From contig CAMDGW010000044.1 in NCBI GenBank assembly GCA_945897695.1, forward strand, positions 1-14,685: DNA of 14,685 bases. The letters run 5' to 3'. Each line of letters begins with the position of its first letter. Within the stretch, counting starts at the first letter, position 1. This document shows, piece after piece, positions 1-6,532 of the stretch. Position numbers and translations under genes: made by a program. The notes beneath the pieces are model-generated. The model made no database searches. It was not told where the DNA came from and saw only the letters and a program-made list of their open reading frames with translations. Source of the DNA: Pseudobacteriovorax antillogorgiicola. Its GTDB lineage: Bacteria > Bdellovibrionota_B > Oligoflexia > Oligoflexales > RGVZ01.

Positions 1-79
1 GGTGCGCCCAAAGGCATAAATAATGTTAAGAATTGGGACACAACCTAGTCACGTAACTCGAGTAGCTCATAAAATCAAA

Positions 80-109
80 CAGGCGGGGGCAACTTCATGC
101 CTCCACCTG
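80..109. repeat. Imperfect inverted repeat, GC-rich
   Basis: An 11-nt arm at 80-90 pairs with 99-109 around an 8-nt loop, with one mismatch and one G-T wobble. No T-run follows on either strand, so it is not a standard intrinsic terminator. It may be chance, or part of a structured transcript end near the window edge. Confidence 0.45.
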
Positions 110-137
110 CTGGTAATCAGTAATTTCCGAATTAGCT

Positions 138-183
138 CCCGACTGTATTTGTATTTGAATTTGCAGTTACAAATACAGTCGGG
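138..183. repeat. Perfect 16-bp inverted repeat downstream of alr
   Basis: CCCGACTGTATTTGTA at 138-153 is the exact reverse complement of 168-183, with a 14-nt loop. It starts 27 bases past the alr stop codon on the minus strand. The stem would be stable in RNA, but neither side has a U-tract, so it may act as a transcript 3' end protector or processing site rather than a classical terminator. It could also be a small dispersed palindromic repeat; that cannot be judged from one copy. Confidence 0.7.
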
Positions 184-208
184 TGGCACTAATTTGTGGC
201 ACTAATTT
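183..208. repeat. 13-bp tandem direct duplication
   Basis: GTGGCACTAATTT occurs twice back to back (183-195 and 196-208). It abuts the alr stop codon (210-212) and shares one base with the right arm of the 16-bp inverted repeat. Its origin could be slippage or a short target-site-like duplication. Confidence 0.8.
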
Positions 209-209
209 A

Positions 210-1328
210 CTATACTAGGCGTCGCTCAATTGCTGGATTAAGTCTGGTCACGAGCTCGTAGTGAATCGTTTGCGACCAAGTGGCGACGTCTGAAGCGCCG
301 ATTATTTCTGAGACGTCTTTTCCAATCAAAGTGACCACATCGCCGACAGCAATTTTTTTGGCAATGTCTGACACGTCCACCATCATCATGTTCATGCAGA
401 TACGGCCCACAATCGGGCAGCGCTCACCATGAATAAGCACATAGGCCTGACTGCCTGAAGCCATTCGAGGATATCCCTCGTAGTAACCAACAGGCAGCAC
501 GGCAATGACCATGTCATGACGCGCCTTAAATGTACAGCCGTAGCCTACATATTGGCCTTGGGCCACGTGATTGATGCTGGTGATTTTTGTGCGCCAGCTC
601 AAGACTGGTTTTAGGTCAATCAGATCTCCGTAGAGCTGCTTATAGGAAAGCCTTGTGGCCTGGCTTGGCCAGAACCCATAAAGAGCAATGCCAAATCGCG
701 CCAGATCAAATCGGCTTTCATCAAGAATAAGAACTGACGCCGAGGAGGCCGAGTGGGAGATGGAATTATATCCACGCTTTGTAAATGCGGCTTTGGAGTC
801 TTCAAATTTTTTAAGCTGAAGCTTGGCATAATCATGCTCTGTCACGTCTTCGACGTTTGCAAAATGCATGCACACACCTTTGACCAGATTTTTTTGTGGC
901 AAAAGACGCTCTGCAATTTTGTCTGCGTCACTAGGCCTAAATCCCTGCCGACTCATGCCGGTATCAAACTCGATGTGAATCTCCGGCTTTTCTCTTGACT
1001 GAATCCAGGACGTCAATCCTTCTTCATGGCCTAAGAACATCTCAAGTCTATGGTGATGGGCTTTTTTTATCTCATCAGGAATAAATGGCCCCACCACAAG
1101 AATGCGACCTTTGTAGCCAAATCCTCTGAGCGCTGCCCCCTCTTCCACATAGTTGACTGAGATCCAAATTGGGTCTTCAGGGCTTAAAGCGTGATAAATT
1201 TCCTTGATGCCATGGCCGTAGGCGTTACTTTTAAGCACGGGCGCCAGTTTGTCGTGACCCATCAATTTGGCAAACTGTTGAAAGTTATGCCTGAGATTTT
1301 CGGCGTTAAGTTCAATCCAAGTCAGCAT
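210..1328 (-). CDS. alr: Alanine racemase
   Basis: Pyridoxal-phosphate enzyme interconverting L- and D-alanine in the cytoplasm, supplying D-alanine for peptidoglycan. The 372-residue product has the usual length. K33 in VLKSNAYGHG is the PLP-binding lysine of the fold-type III barrel. FDTGMSRQGF (121-130) and DLARFGIALYG (208-218) are family motifs. Y263 in VGYGCTF matches the second catalytic base in the C-terminal beta domain, and GRICMNMMMVDVS (308-320) belongs to that domain's signature. The start ATG has a partial Shine-Dalgarno (GGTGA, 4 nt upstream). It lies 48 bp downstream of the secreted cysteine-repeat gene on the same strand, so co-transcription is likely. A possible extended -10 in that gap suggests an additional promoter. 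A 16-bp inverted repeat follows the gene. Confidence 0.97.
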   Translation of the reverse strand: MLTWIELNAENLRHNFQQFAKLMGHDKLAPVLKSNAYGHGIKEIYHALSPEDPIWISVNYVEEGAALRGFGYKGRILVVGPFIPDEIKKAHHHRLEMFLGHEEGLTSWIQSREKPEIHIEFDTGMSRQGFRPSDADKIAERLLPQKNLVKGVCMHFANVEDVTEHDYAKLQLKKFEDSKAAFTKRGYNSISHSASSASVLILDESRFDLARFGIALYGFWPSQATRLSYKQLYGDLIDLKPVLSWRTKITSINHVAQGQYVGYGCTFKARHDMVIAVLPVGYYEGYPRMASGSQAYVLIHGERCPIVGRICMNMMMVDVSDIAKKIAVGDVVTLIGKDVSEIIGASDVATWSQTIHYELVTRLNPAIERRLV

Positions 1329-1370
1329 TCAGTCACCAGAGGGTTTGACGTGTAAAAGTCCCTTGGCTTT

Positions 1371-1379
1371 ATTGTATCA
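1371..1379 (-). promoter_or_regulatory. Possible extended -10 promoter for alr
   Basis: Read on the minus strand, TGATACAAT fits the TGn-TATAAT extended -10 pattern. Its first three bases are the TGA stop codon of the upstream gene. Transcription would begin about 35 nt before the alr start. The -35 region is poor, which extended -10 promoters tolerate. Short-motif call only. Confidence 0.3.
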
Positions 1380-2645
1380 ATTGATCGAAGTTCCGAAAAC
1401 TTTAAGCGAAAAGACTTTGGGCATCGGTCCTTGGCTTGGCCCAACCAACGGTGCCGTCAATGTTTCGGAGGAATTGAGACGAGAGACGTGACAGACTTTT
1501 TGGTTACCGGCGGCTAGGTGAGCCATGGCCACATTTCCAAAAGAATCCTTGCCTGCAACAAGACCAAGACGATCACCACATCCTGATTCCGTTGCCGCCA
1601 TGAGCCAACCGCCATGACCAAGTCTTGCTATCTTCATAGCAGTAATCGGCTGCAGGCTTAAATTCGAATCTGCGTTTGATGCCAAAGCCGTGGCCATTGA
1701 GCGCGGCATAGCTTTAAGTGATTGGTTAGGAGCCACAAGCAATTGATCTAAGACAAAGGTGTCTAGCTTGCCGCCCTTATATGAACACGGTGCATTTGGG
1801 GCAAAGGCTGAAATCATGGCCACCTGGCTGCCATCGTTACCGGAAAATAGCACTGCCACGGGAACGTCACGGCAGGTTTTAGTCCAGGCAACAGCCACCG
1901 ACCTGTCTTGATTGATTGAGACCTTTTCGGGCGCAATAATTCTTAGAGTGTAAAGGGTTTCTAGCTTTCCAGGCTTGGTAGTGATTTGAATACTTTCGCC
2001 CTTAAGACTCACACCACTGATAAACTTTCTGGCAGTTTCACGCTGGCAAGTTTTTGCGCCTGTTATGGACATGCCATCTTTTGGCAGGCTTGCAATTTGA
2101 AGGCTCATCTTTGGCGCCCCATGACGACCCATCGAGGGGCTCATCACGACACCCACGTATGGTCGACAGGTTTCCTGCCAGGCAATACTTACGCCGCTTC
2201 GAGAGATTGTGACATCTGTGACTTCAGAAAGGCTCAAGCGCACCACATCCTGAAGACCCAAAGCCTTGACGGGCTTTATGCCTGCGAGCTTGAGAGTGAT
2301 TGTCTTCTTAATGGGTAGCGCCAGGCACATGGTATCGGAACGCTCAAGAACGGCTCCTAAAAAAATGCCAGTCTTTGATTCATCCACCAGAACCCCACGC
2401 AATGATTCTCCGCAGGCCTCATCAATTGTGACTTGGACGGATCGAGACTCTTTGCCAGAATTTCTGGCCGACGAGATAACGACTGGCTTTAAGTAGGTCA
2501 ACTTCGGAAGATCCATCCCAGCAGCACCCATGGCTGATGGAACGAGTAGGGTGTTTGATATGAAGCTAAAACTTGCGGTGGTTACCAGCCGGCGAAGGCG
2601 GGCTAGGGCAGGGAAGGCTTTTAGGGTAGCGGAAAGACTACTCAT
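1377..2645 (-). CDS. Secreted protein with four tandem two-cysteine modules, function unknown
   Basis: I do not recognise a named family. The start at 2645 is chosen because AAAGGA lies 9 nt upstream; an ATG 33 codons earlier would add an unlikely leader. The 422-residue product begins with a basic stretch (RLRR, 16-19), a hydrophobic segment (about 20-38) and a plausible signal peptidase site near 38-42 (SAMGA), so export to the periplasm or outside is likely. There are exactly eight cysteines, in four pairs: C78/C107, C160/C200, C258/C287 and C356/C385. Three pairs have 28 residues between them and one has 39. The stretch before the first cysteine is similar in three modules (SRSVQVTIDEAC, SRSGVSIAWQETC, DRSVAVAWTKTC), so these look like diverged copies of an approximately 80-100-residue beta-rich unit, each perhaps closed by a disulfide. 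It precedes alr in what may be one operon. A structural or adhesin-like role is possible but unproven. Confidence 0.8.
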   Translation of the reverse strand: MSSLSATLKAFPALARLRRLVTTASFSFISNTLLVPSAMGAAGMDLPKLTYLKPVVISSARNSGKESRSVQVTIDEACGESLRGVLVDESKTGIFLGAVLERSDTMCLALPIKKTITLKLAGIKPVKALGLQDVVRLSLSEVTDVTISRSGVSIAWQETCRPYVGVVMSPSMGRHGAPKMSLQIASLPKDGMSITGAKTCQRETARKFISGVSLKGESIQITTKPGKLETLYTLRIIAPEKVSINQDRSVAVAWTKTCRDVPVAVLFSGNDGSQVAMISAFAPNAPCSYKGGKLDTFVLDQLLVAPNQSLKAMPRSMATALASNADSNLSLQPITAMKIARLGHGGWLMAATESGCGDRLGLVAGKDSFGNVAMAHLAAGNQKVCHVSRLNSSETLTAPLVGPSQGPMPKVFSLKVFGTSIN

Positions 2646-2654
2646 GAAGTTTGA

Positions 2655-2660
2655 TCCTTT
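2655..2660 (-). promoter_or_regulatory. Ribosome binding site fixing the start of the cysteine-repeat protein
   Basis: AAAGGA on the minus strand, 9 nt before the ATG at 2645. It favours this start over the upstream ATG at 2744, and it places the signal peptide at the N-terminus. Confidence 0.7.
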
Positions 2661-2721
2661 GGGCCAGCCTTGGGGGGCGAGCGGCAGACGCCTGATTAAT
2701 TTTTGAGCGAGCAAGTAATTA

Positions 2722-2741
2722 CATTTTATTGTATTAAAATG
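2722..2741. promoter_or_regulatory. Palindrome overlapping a possible minus-strand -10
   Basis: CATTTTA (2722-2728) and TAAAATG (2735-2741) are perfect inverted copies with a 6-nt spacer. On the minus strand TACAAT (2733-2728), a good -10 hexamer for the cysteine-repeat gene, lies across this spacer and one arm. The arrangement resembles an operator over a promoter, but AT-rich sequence yields such matches by chance. Confidence 0.3.
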
Positions 2742-2905
2742 CAATAAATTTTAATCATTTTATAGTATTTTAAAGGGATATTGGTGGGTTATCTTATAGA
2801 GGCTAATGCACTCGGTTGAACGTATGTTCGCCAAAGGAAGCATGACACGTTCGATAATCCAGCGAGCCACCTCAAAGCCTTGATGTGCCCATGAAAGAAG
2901 GGGGG

Positions 2906-2934
2906 TTGCATAGGTTAAAGCTCTCTGGTACATT
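2906..2934 (+). promoter_or_regulatory. Candidate sigma70-type promoter for the rpmH cluster
   Basis: TTGCAT (2906-2911) and TACATT (2929-2934) are separated by exactly 17 bp, about 75 bp before the rpmH start. The match to TTGACA/TATAAT is moderate. No stronger candidate was seen between here and rpmH. Confidence 0.4.
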
Positions 2935-3010
2935 GCCCACCTTCAACCGACGTGAGATTTATTAACAGTCTGAAATAACACGTCTTTTTAGCAACTGGAG
3001 TTTCCAAGTC

Positions 3011-3160
3011 ATGAAACGTACATTCCAACCACACAACAAGCGTCGCGTTCGCACACACGGTTTCCGCGCACGCATGAAGACTGCCTCTGGCCGCGCTGTT
3101 CTTGCACTGCGCCGCGCTAAAGGCCGGAAGAAAATTGCGGTCACTGCATACGAGAAGTGA
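3011..3160 (+). CDS. rpmH: 50S ribosomal protein L34
   Basis: Small basic protein of the large ribosomal subunit that packs into 23S rRNA. The 49-residue product begins MKRTFQPHNKRRVRTHGF and continues with RARMKTASGRAVLALRRAKGR, which is the conserved L34 pattern over almost its full length. The usual C-terminal SA/SV ending is replaced by IAVTAYEK. The ATG has GGAG 10 nt upstream. It heads the plus-strand cluster ahead of rnpA, the usual pairing. The 108-bp gap to rnpA contains two inverted repeats. Confidence 0.97.
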   Translation: MKRTFQPHNKRRVRTHGFRARMKTASGRAVLALRRAKGRKKIAVTAYEK

Positions 3161-3171
3161 TTTTGATCTTT

Positions 3172-3184
3172 GACGATGATCGTC
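3172..3184 (+). repeat. 13-bp palindrome between rpmH and rnpA
   Basis: GACGATGATCGTC is a perfect palindrome with a single central base, 11 nt after the rpmH stop. It is too tight for a stable RNA hairpin with six pairs but could pair partially, or serve as a protein-binding site. Confidence 0.45.
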
Positions 3185-3205
3185 TGAGATATCGGTCGCT
3201 GAAGT

Positions 3206-3234
3206 GATTTGAAGTCAAACATGAACTTCAAGTC
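3206..3234 (+). repeat. 10-bp stem-loop between rpmH and rnpA
   Basis: GATTTGAAGT (3206-3215) pairs with ACTTCAAGTC (3225-3234) with one T-G wobble and a 9-nt loop. It sits 34 bp ahead of the preferred rnpA start, within the rpmH-rnpA mRNA. No T-run follows, so it is more likely an RNA processing, stability or partial-readthrough element than a terminator. Confidence 0.5.
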
Positions 3235-3268
3235 TTCGGCACCGTTTTGTCACGATCGGAAAACTTCC

Positions 3269-3646
3269 ATGCCGAAATTTGCAAAGACACAACGCCTTCT
3301 CTCCAAGAAGGATTTTGACAAGACTCTAGATGGCTCAGGTCTGAAAGTTGTCTGTCATGACTTTGTTCTCGTGGCATCAAAGATCCCAAGCTCAGGGCCT
3401 GCGCGTCTTGGACTGATCGTCAGCAGTAAAGTTGGTAACTCCGTGGTGAGAAGTCGCATTAAGCGCTCCATTCGCGAAGTTTTTCGCAACGAGCTGGCCT
3501 CTTTTAGGGAACTAACAGGTCGCAGTCTTGTTGTGATTGCCAGACCCTCCCTGGTAGACAGCGAAGGTCACGTAAAACTAAAATTGCAGGACCACTTAAG
3601 ATCCTGCTCAGCGCGCCTGGTCAGAAAGCTCGGCGAGTTGAATTGA
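3269..3646 (+). CDS. rnpA: Ribonuclease P protein component
   Basis: Protein subunit that assists the RNase P RNA in removing 5' leaders from pre-tRNA. The product from ATG 3269 is 125 residues, normal for the family, starting MPKFAKTQRLLSKKDF, with the central strand DFVLVASK and RLGLIVSSKVGNSVVRSRIKRSIREVFR (47-73). The basic RNR motif normally reads RNRxKR; here residues 61-66 read RSRIKR, so the asparagine is serine. The start is chosen because GGA lies 8 nt upstream and the protein then begins like its relatives; in-frame TTG 3209 and ATG 3221 would add up to 20 residues and run through a stem-loop. The stop at 3644-3646 is followed immediately by the GTG start of yidD, so translation is probably coupled. 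Confidence 0.95.
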   Translation: MPKFAKTQRLLSKKDFDKTLDGSGLKVVCHDFVLVASKIPSSGPARLGLIVSSKVGNSVVRSRIKRSIREVFRNELASFRELTGRSLVVIARPSLVDSEGHVKLKLQDHLRSCSARLVRKLGELN

Positions 3647-3874
3647 GTGAGTGAATTGATTAACCGGTTCTTAAAAGTTCTTGTTCGCCTATACCAAATT
3701 TTCCTTTCTCCTATTCTTGTTGCTCTCGGTGTTGGCTGTCGTTTCTACCCATCTTGTTCGCATTACGCGACAGGCTGTCTAGAGCGCGACCCTTGGCCAA
3801 GAGCTATTTTTAAAATTTCCCGCCGCCTTTTAAAATGCGGCCCATGGCATCCCGGGGGAGTCGACCTACCATGA
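3647..3874 (+). CDS. yidD: Membrane protein insertion efficiency factor
   Basis: Small membrane-associated protein thought to help YidC-dependent insertion. The 75-residue product has an amphipathic N-terminus (RFLKVLVRLYQIFLSPIL), the signature CRFYPSCSHYA (31-41) and the C-terminal GPWHPGGVD motif (65-73). It starts with GTG directly after the rnpA stop with no spacer. Its TGA stop overlaps the yidC ATG as ATGA (3871-3874), so rnpA, yidD and yidC look translationally coupled. Length and motifs are ordinary for the family. Confidence 0.95.
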   Translation: MSELINRFLKVLVRLYQIFLSPILVALGVGCRFYPSCSHYATGCLERDPWPRAIFKISRRLLKCGPWHPGGVDLP

Positions 3875-5550
3875 AAACCCAAGAACGAGACCTAAACAGC
3901 ACAAAAGGTACTTTCATTGCGATTGCCCTTTGCGTGGCTTTGTACCTCGGATGGAATCAGTACCTGACAACAAAATATCCTTCTTTTGGGCAAGCCAAGA
4001 AAACTGTGCCGACAGAGACGACGGCATCAAAGCCTGAACAATCTGCCGTCAGCACAAGTACCCCAACTGCGGAGACAACGCCGCAGCTGGCGACCCCGGC
4101 AACACCTGCAGTCACCGCACCAACAGCAATGGCCTCATCCGACCTGAGCTTTGACACAAAAAATGTCACCTTCACCTTCTCTCAAGAACTTGGCTCACTG
4201 ACCTCAGCCAAACTTAAAGACTACCGTCTTACTAACGAAAAATCTGATCAGACTTTCGTCGAACTTTTTGCAAGACCAGGTGCCATTCAAGGCTACGCTG
4301 GTCAGGCGCCTGAACGCACTGGCGTCCTTCCATTTAGTGGCAAAAAAACAAGTGACGGAATTAAGTTCTCAAGAACAGAGGGCACTTGGAATATTGACCA
4401 GCAGTGGACACTGCCGACTGAAGGCTACGCTGGTAAGTTAACTGTCACCTACACTAACACGGCCACTGAAGCTAAACCCCTCGTTGCAACATTGCTAACT
4501 GAGGTCGGCGAGCCGACAGAAAATACAAAATCATCTTTCTTTGCTCCAGGGCAACCCGCAGAAAAACCACGGTTTCTAACTCAAACTGACGGCAGCGACG
4601 AATTTACAAATCTTGAAGACTTCTGCAAAGACCAGTCGATGACCGTATCTTTTAAAGACCGAAAGCTTGATTTCTTCGGCTTTGACACTCACTACTTTGC
4701 ATTTGCAATGGTTCCCCAGGCAAAAGCAAATTACCGCACAGCTTTTTCGGGTCGTGGGTCTCAAACCCATCCTTTATGTGAAATCATAACGGCAGCCACA
4801 TCTGATTTTGGAATGGTTGCACCAGCTGCATCGGTAGCGCTTACCTATGATGTATGGTTTGGGCCAAAGGATGTTGAATTACTGACGGCCTTTAATCCAC
4901 ATCTTAAGACCACTCTTGGACTTGGCTGGCTTGATATGATTGCTCATCCGCTCCTTCTTTCCATCAAAGGTCTTTATAAATTTACTGGCAACTATGGTAT
5001 CGCAATCATTTTGCTCACCATCCTTCTTAAGATTTTGTTCTTCCCGCTGACAAAGCAGGCTGCCCACAGCGCCGCCAGAATGAAGAAGCTAAATCCAGAA
5101 ATGAATAAACTCAAAGAACGCTACAAAAACGACCAACAGCGCATGCAGATGGAACTCATGAAGTTTATGAGCACCCACAAAATTAACCCGATGAAGGGAT
5201 GCCTGCCAATTCTTCCAACAATCCCAGTGTTCTTTGCATTATTCCGCGTCCTATCGGCATCGATCGATCTTAGGCACGCGCCCTTTTATGCGTGGATTAC
5301 TGATCTTTCAGTGAAAGACCCATACCTCATCACGCCAATTATTTTAACTGGCTTTATGTTTATCCAGCAGAAATTAACACCGATGACAGGGATGGACCCC
5401 ACTCAAGAAAAAGTCATGATGTTTATGCCAATCATATTTGGCGTCATGATGATTACGCTGCCATCTGGACTCGTCCTTTACATGCTAACCAACACCCTCA
5501 TGTCAATCGGCCAGCAGCAGTATCTAAATAGGAAGTTCGCGAATATTTAA
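3871..5550 (+). CDS. yidC: Membrane protein insertase YidC
   Basis: Inner membrane insertase acting with or without SecYEG. The start at ATG 3871 overlaps the yidD stop and has GGGGGAG 10 nt upstream, giving 559 residues, close to the Gram-negative length. Residues 12-28 are the first membrane segment, followed by a Thr/Pro/Ala-rich linker (about 40-88) and the periplasmic P1 domain (about 90-340). The conserved five-helix core follows: a membrane segment ending in LLKILFFPLT (385-394), the cytoplasmic helical hairpin (KKLNPEMNKLKERYKND, 405-421), NPMKGCLP (439-446), the segment with DLRHAPFYAWITDLS (466-480) and PSGLVLYMLTN (531-541). K387 occupies the place of the hydrophilic-groove arginine (R366 in E. 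coli), a conservative change. No extended C-terminal tail is present. Confidence 0.97.
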   Translation: MKTQERDLNSTKGTFIAIALCVALYLGWNQYLTTKYPSFGQAKKTVPTETTASKPEQSAVSTSTPTAETTPQLATPATPAVTAPTAMASSDLSFDTKNVTFTFSQELGSLTSAKLKDYRLTNEKSDQTFVELFARPGAIQGYAGQAPERTGVLPFSGKKTSDGIKFSRTEGTWNIDQQWTLPTEGYAGKLTVTYTNTATEAKPLVATLLTEVGEPTENTKSSFFAPGQPAEKPRFLTQTDGSDEFTNLEDFCKDQSMTVSFKDRKLDFFGFDTHYFAFAMVPQAKANYRTAFSGRGSQTHPLCEIITAATSDFGMVAPAASVALTYDVWFGPKDVELLTAFNPHLKTTLGLGWLDMIAHPLLLSIKGLYKFTGNYGIAIILLTILLKILFFPLTKQAAHSAARMKKLNPEMNKLKERYKNDQQRMQMELMKFMSTHKINPMKGCLPILPTIPVFFALFRVLSASIDLRHAPFYAWITDLSVKDPYLITPIILTGFMFIQQKLTPMTGMDPTQEKVMMFMPIIFGVMMITLPSGLVLYMLTNTLMSIGQQQYLNRKFANI

Positions 5551-5598
5551 TTTTCGCTCACAGATAGAATCCGAACGTAAACAAACAGGAGTCACAAA

Positions 5599-6513
5599 AT
5601 GAACACAACCAGAAACACCAAACCAATCCGTATCGAAGCAAAGTCTGTTGAACAAGCGATCACACTCGCCTGCGTCAAGCTCAATGTTTCCAAAGAAGGC
5701 CTTGAATACAAAGTTATCAAGGAACCAAAAGCTGGCCTTGTCAGCTTTTTCATGGGAGCAAAGGCAGAAATCGAAGCCTGGCCTAAGACCAGCTCTGGAC
5801 GCAGCGCTCGCCACGAAAGAGGCGATCGCAAAGGCGCAGAGCAAGGCGGTCGCGAAGGCGGTCGCAATCATGGACGCGGCGGACGTGATGATCGTCGCCA
5901 GCACACAAAAGAAAATGGTAGAGACCGCCACGAGCGCCCACGCCGCGAAGAAAGAACACCGCGTGAAGAGCGCGTACCAGCAGAGCCACTGTCTCCAGAA
6001 GTTCAGGCGCAGCTAGAAAAAGACATCTGTCAGTTCTGCAAAGAGCTCTGTGAAAAAATCGTTGGCGAATCAGTTTCAGTGTCAACACTGATGACTGAAG
6101 GAAAACTGAAACTTGAAGTTGATAACGCCGCTATTGCAGAAATCATCCAAACCAATACCAAGTTCGTTGAAAGCCTTGAACACATTCTCCGCAAAAAACC
6201 TCGCCACCTAAAACAAGAACTTCCATTCCGCATCTTTATTGACGCCCAAGGAAGTCGCAAAGGCCGAGAAGAAGAACTCATCCGCATTGCCAAGGAAAAA
6301 GCAGATGAAGTGGCATCAACCGGACAAAAATGCGTCCTCGACTATAAGAGTGCTGCTGACCGTAAGATCATCCACATGGCACTTGAAAATGACACGCGTG
6401 TCTACACCAAGTCCATCGGCAATGGCCCTAGCCGCAAGCTAATGATTCTTGTGTCCCGCGGCCGAAAAAATGATCAAAATTCAGAACCAAATTCGGAAGC
6501 CAATCCCTCATAA
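5599..6513 (+). CDS. jag: Jag/KhpB-type RNA-binding protein with Jag-N, KH-like and R3H domains
   Basis: RNA-binding protein usually encoded beside yidC. The start ATG has AGGAG 8 nt upstream and lies 48 bp after yidC. The 304-residue product has an N-terminal Jag-N domain (about 7-61, with KAGLVSFFMGAKAEIEAW), a highly charged Arg/Gly/Glu-rich linker (about 65-127), a KH-II-like domain (about 137-216) and an R3H domain (about 220-286) with the R255-x3-H259 pair and KSIGNGPSRKLMI. In the KH domain the GxxG loop that contacts RNA in Jag relatives aligns with QTNT (184-187), so both glycines are missing. Nucleic-acid binding may therefore rest on R3H and the linker. In firmicutes KhpB regulates cell division and envelope growth; whether that holds here is unknown. 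Confidence 0.93.
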   Translation: MNTTRNTKPIRIEAKSVEQAITLACVKLNVSKEGLEYKVIKEPKAGLVSFFMGAKAEIEAWPKTSSGRSARHERGDRKGAEQGGREGGRNHGRGGRDDRRQHTKENGRDRHERPRREERTPREERVPAEPLSPEVQAQLEKDICQFCKELCEKIVGESVSVSTLMTEGKLKLEVDNAAIAEIIQTNTKFVESLEHILRKKPRHLKQELPFRIFIDAQGSRKGREEELIRIAKEKADEVASTGQKCVLDYKSAADRKIIHMALENDTRVYTKSIGNGPSRKLMILVSRGRKNDQNSEPNSEANPS

Positions 6514-6532
6514 GCTTTTGGCTTGATCACCT

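Larger units (their letters stand above)
2646..3010. other. Divergent intergenic region between the cysteine-repeat gene and rpmH
   Basis: This stretch of about 365 bp separates a minus-strand gene from the plus-strand rpmH cluster. The left half (2700-2780) is AT-rich and carries a 7-bp palindrome. The right half holds a sigma70-like promoter candidate and three very short overlapping ORFs. No DnaA box (TTATNCACA) was seen, so there is no support for an origin although rpmH often lies near one. No RNA gene was recognised. Confidence 0.6.

Noticed and set aside
23..205. 60-codon plus-strand ORF at the left edge
   Set aside because: No Shine-Dalgarno, no recognisable family, and its 3' half is made of the inverted repeat and the tandem duplication.
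4..209. tRNA or other RNA gene at the left edge
   Set aside because: The hairpins do not fit a cloverleaf, and no TψC-arm consensus (GGTTCGANTCC) was found.
2700..2800. AT-rich tract near rpmH as a replication origin
   Set aside because: No TTATNCACA-type DnaA boxes and no dnaA, dnaN or parAB genes in the window.
5029..5031. Lysine in place of arginine in the YidC groove (K387) as an anomaly
   Set aside because: A conservative change that keeps the positive charge and is expected to occur naturally in YidC proteins; the rest of the core is normal.
5524..5931. 135-codon minus-strand ORF across the start of jag
   Set aside because: It overlaps the Jag-N domain and the biased Arg/Gly codons, which create long antisense frames; no ribosome binding site or family supports it.
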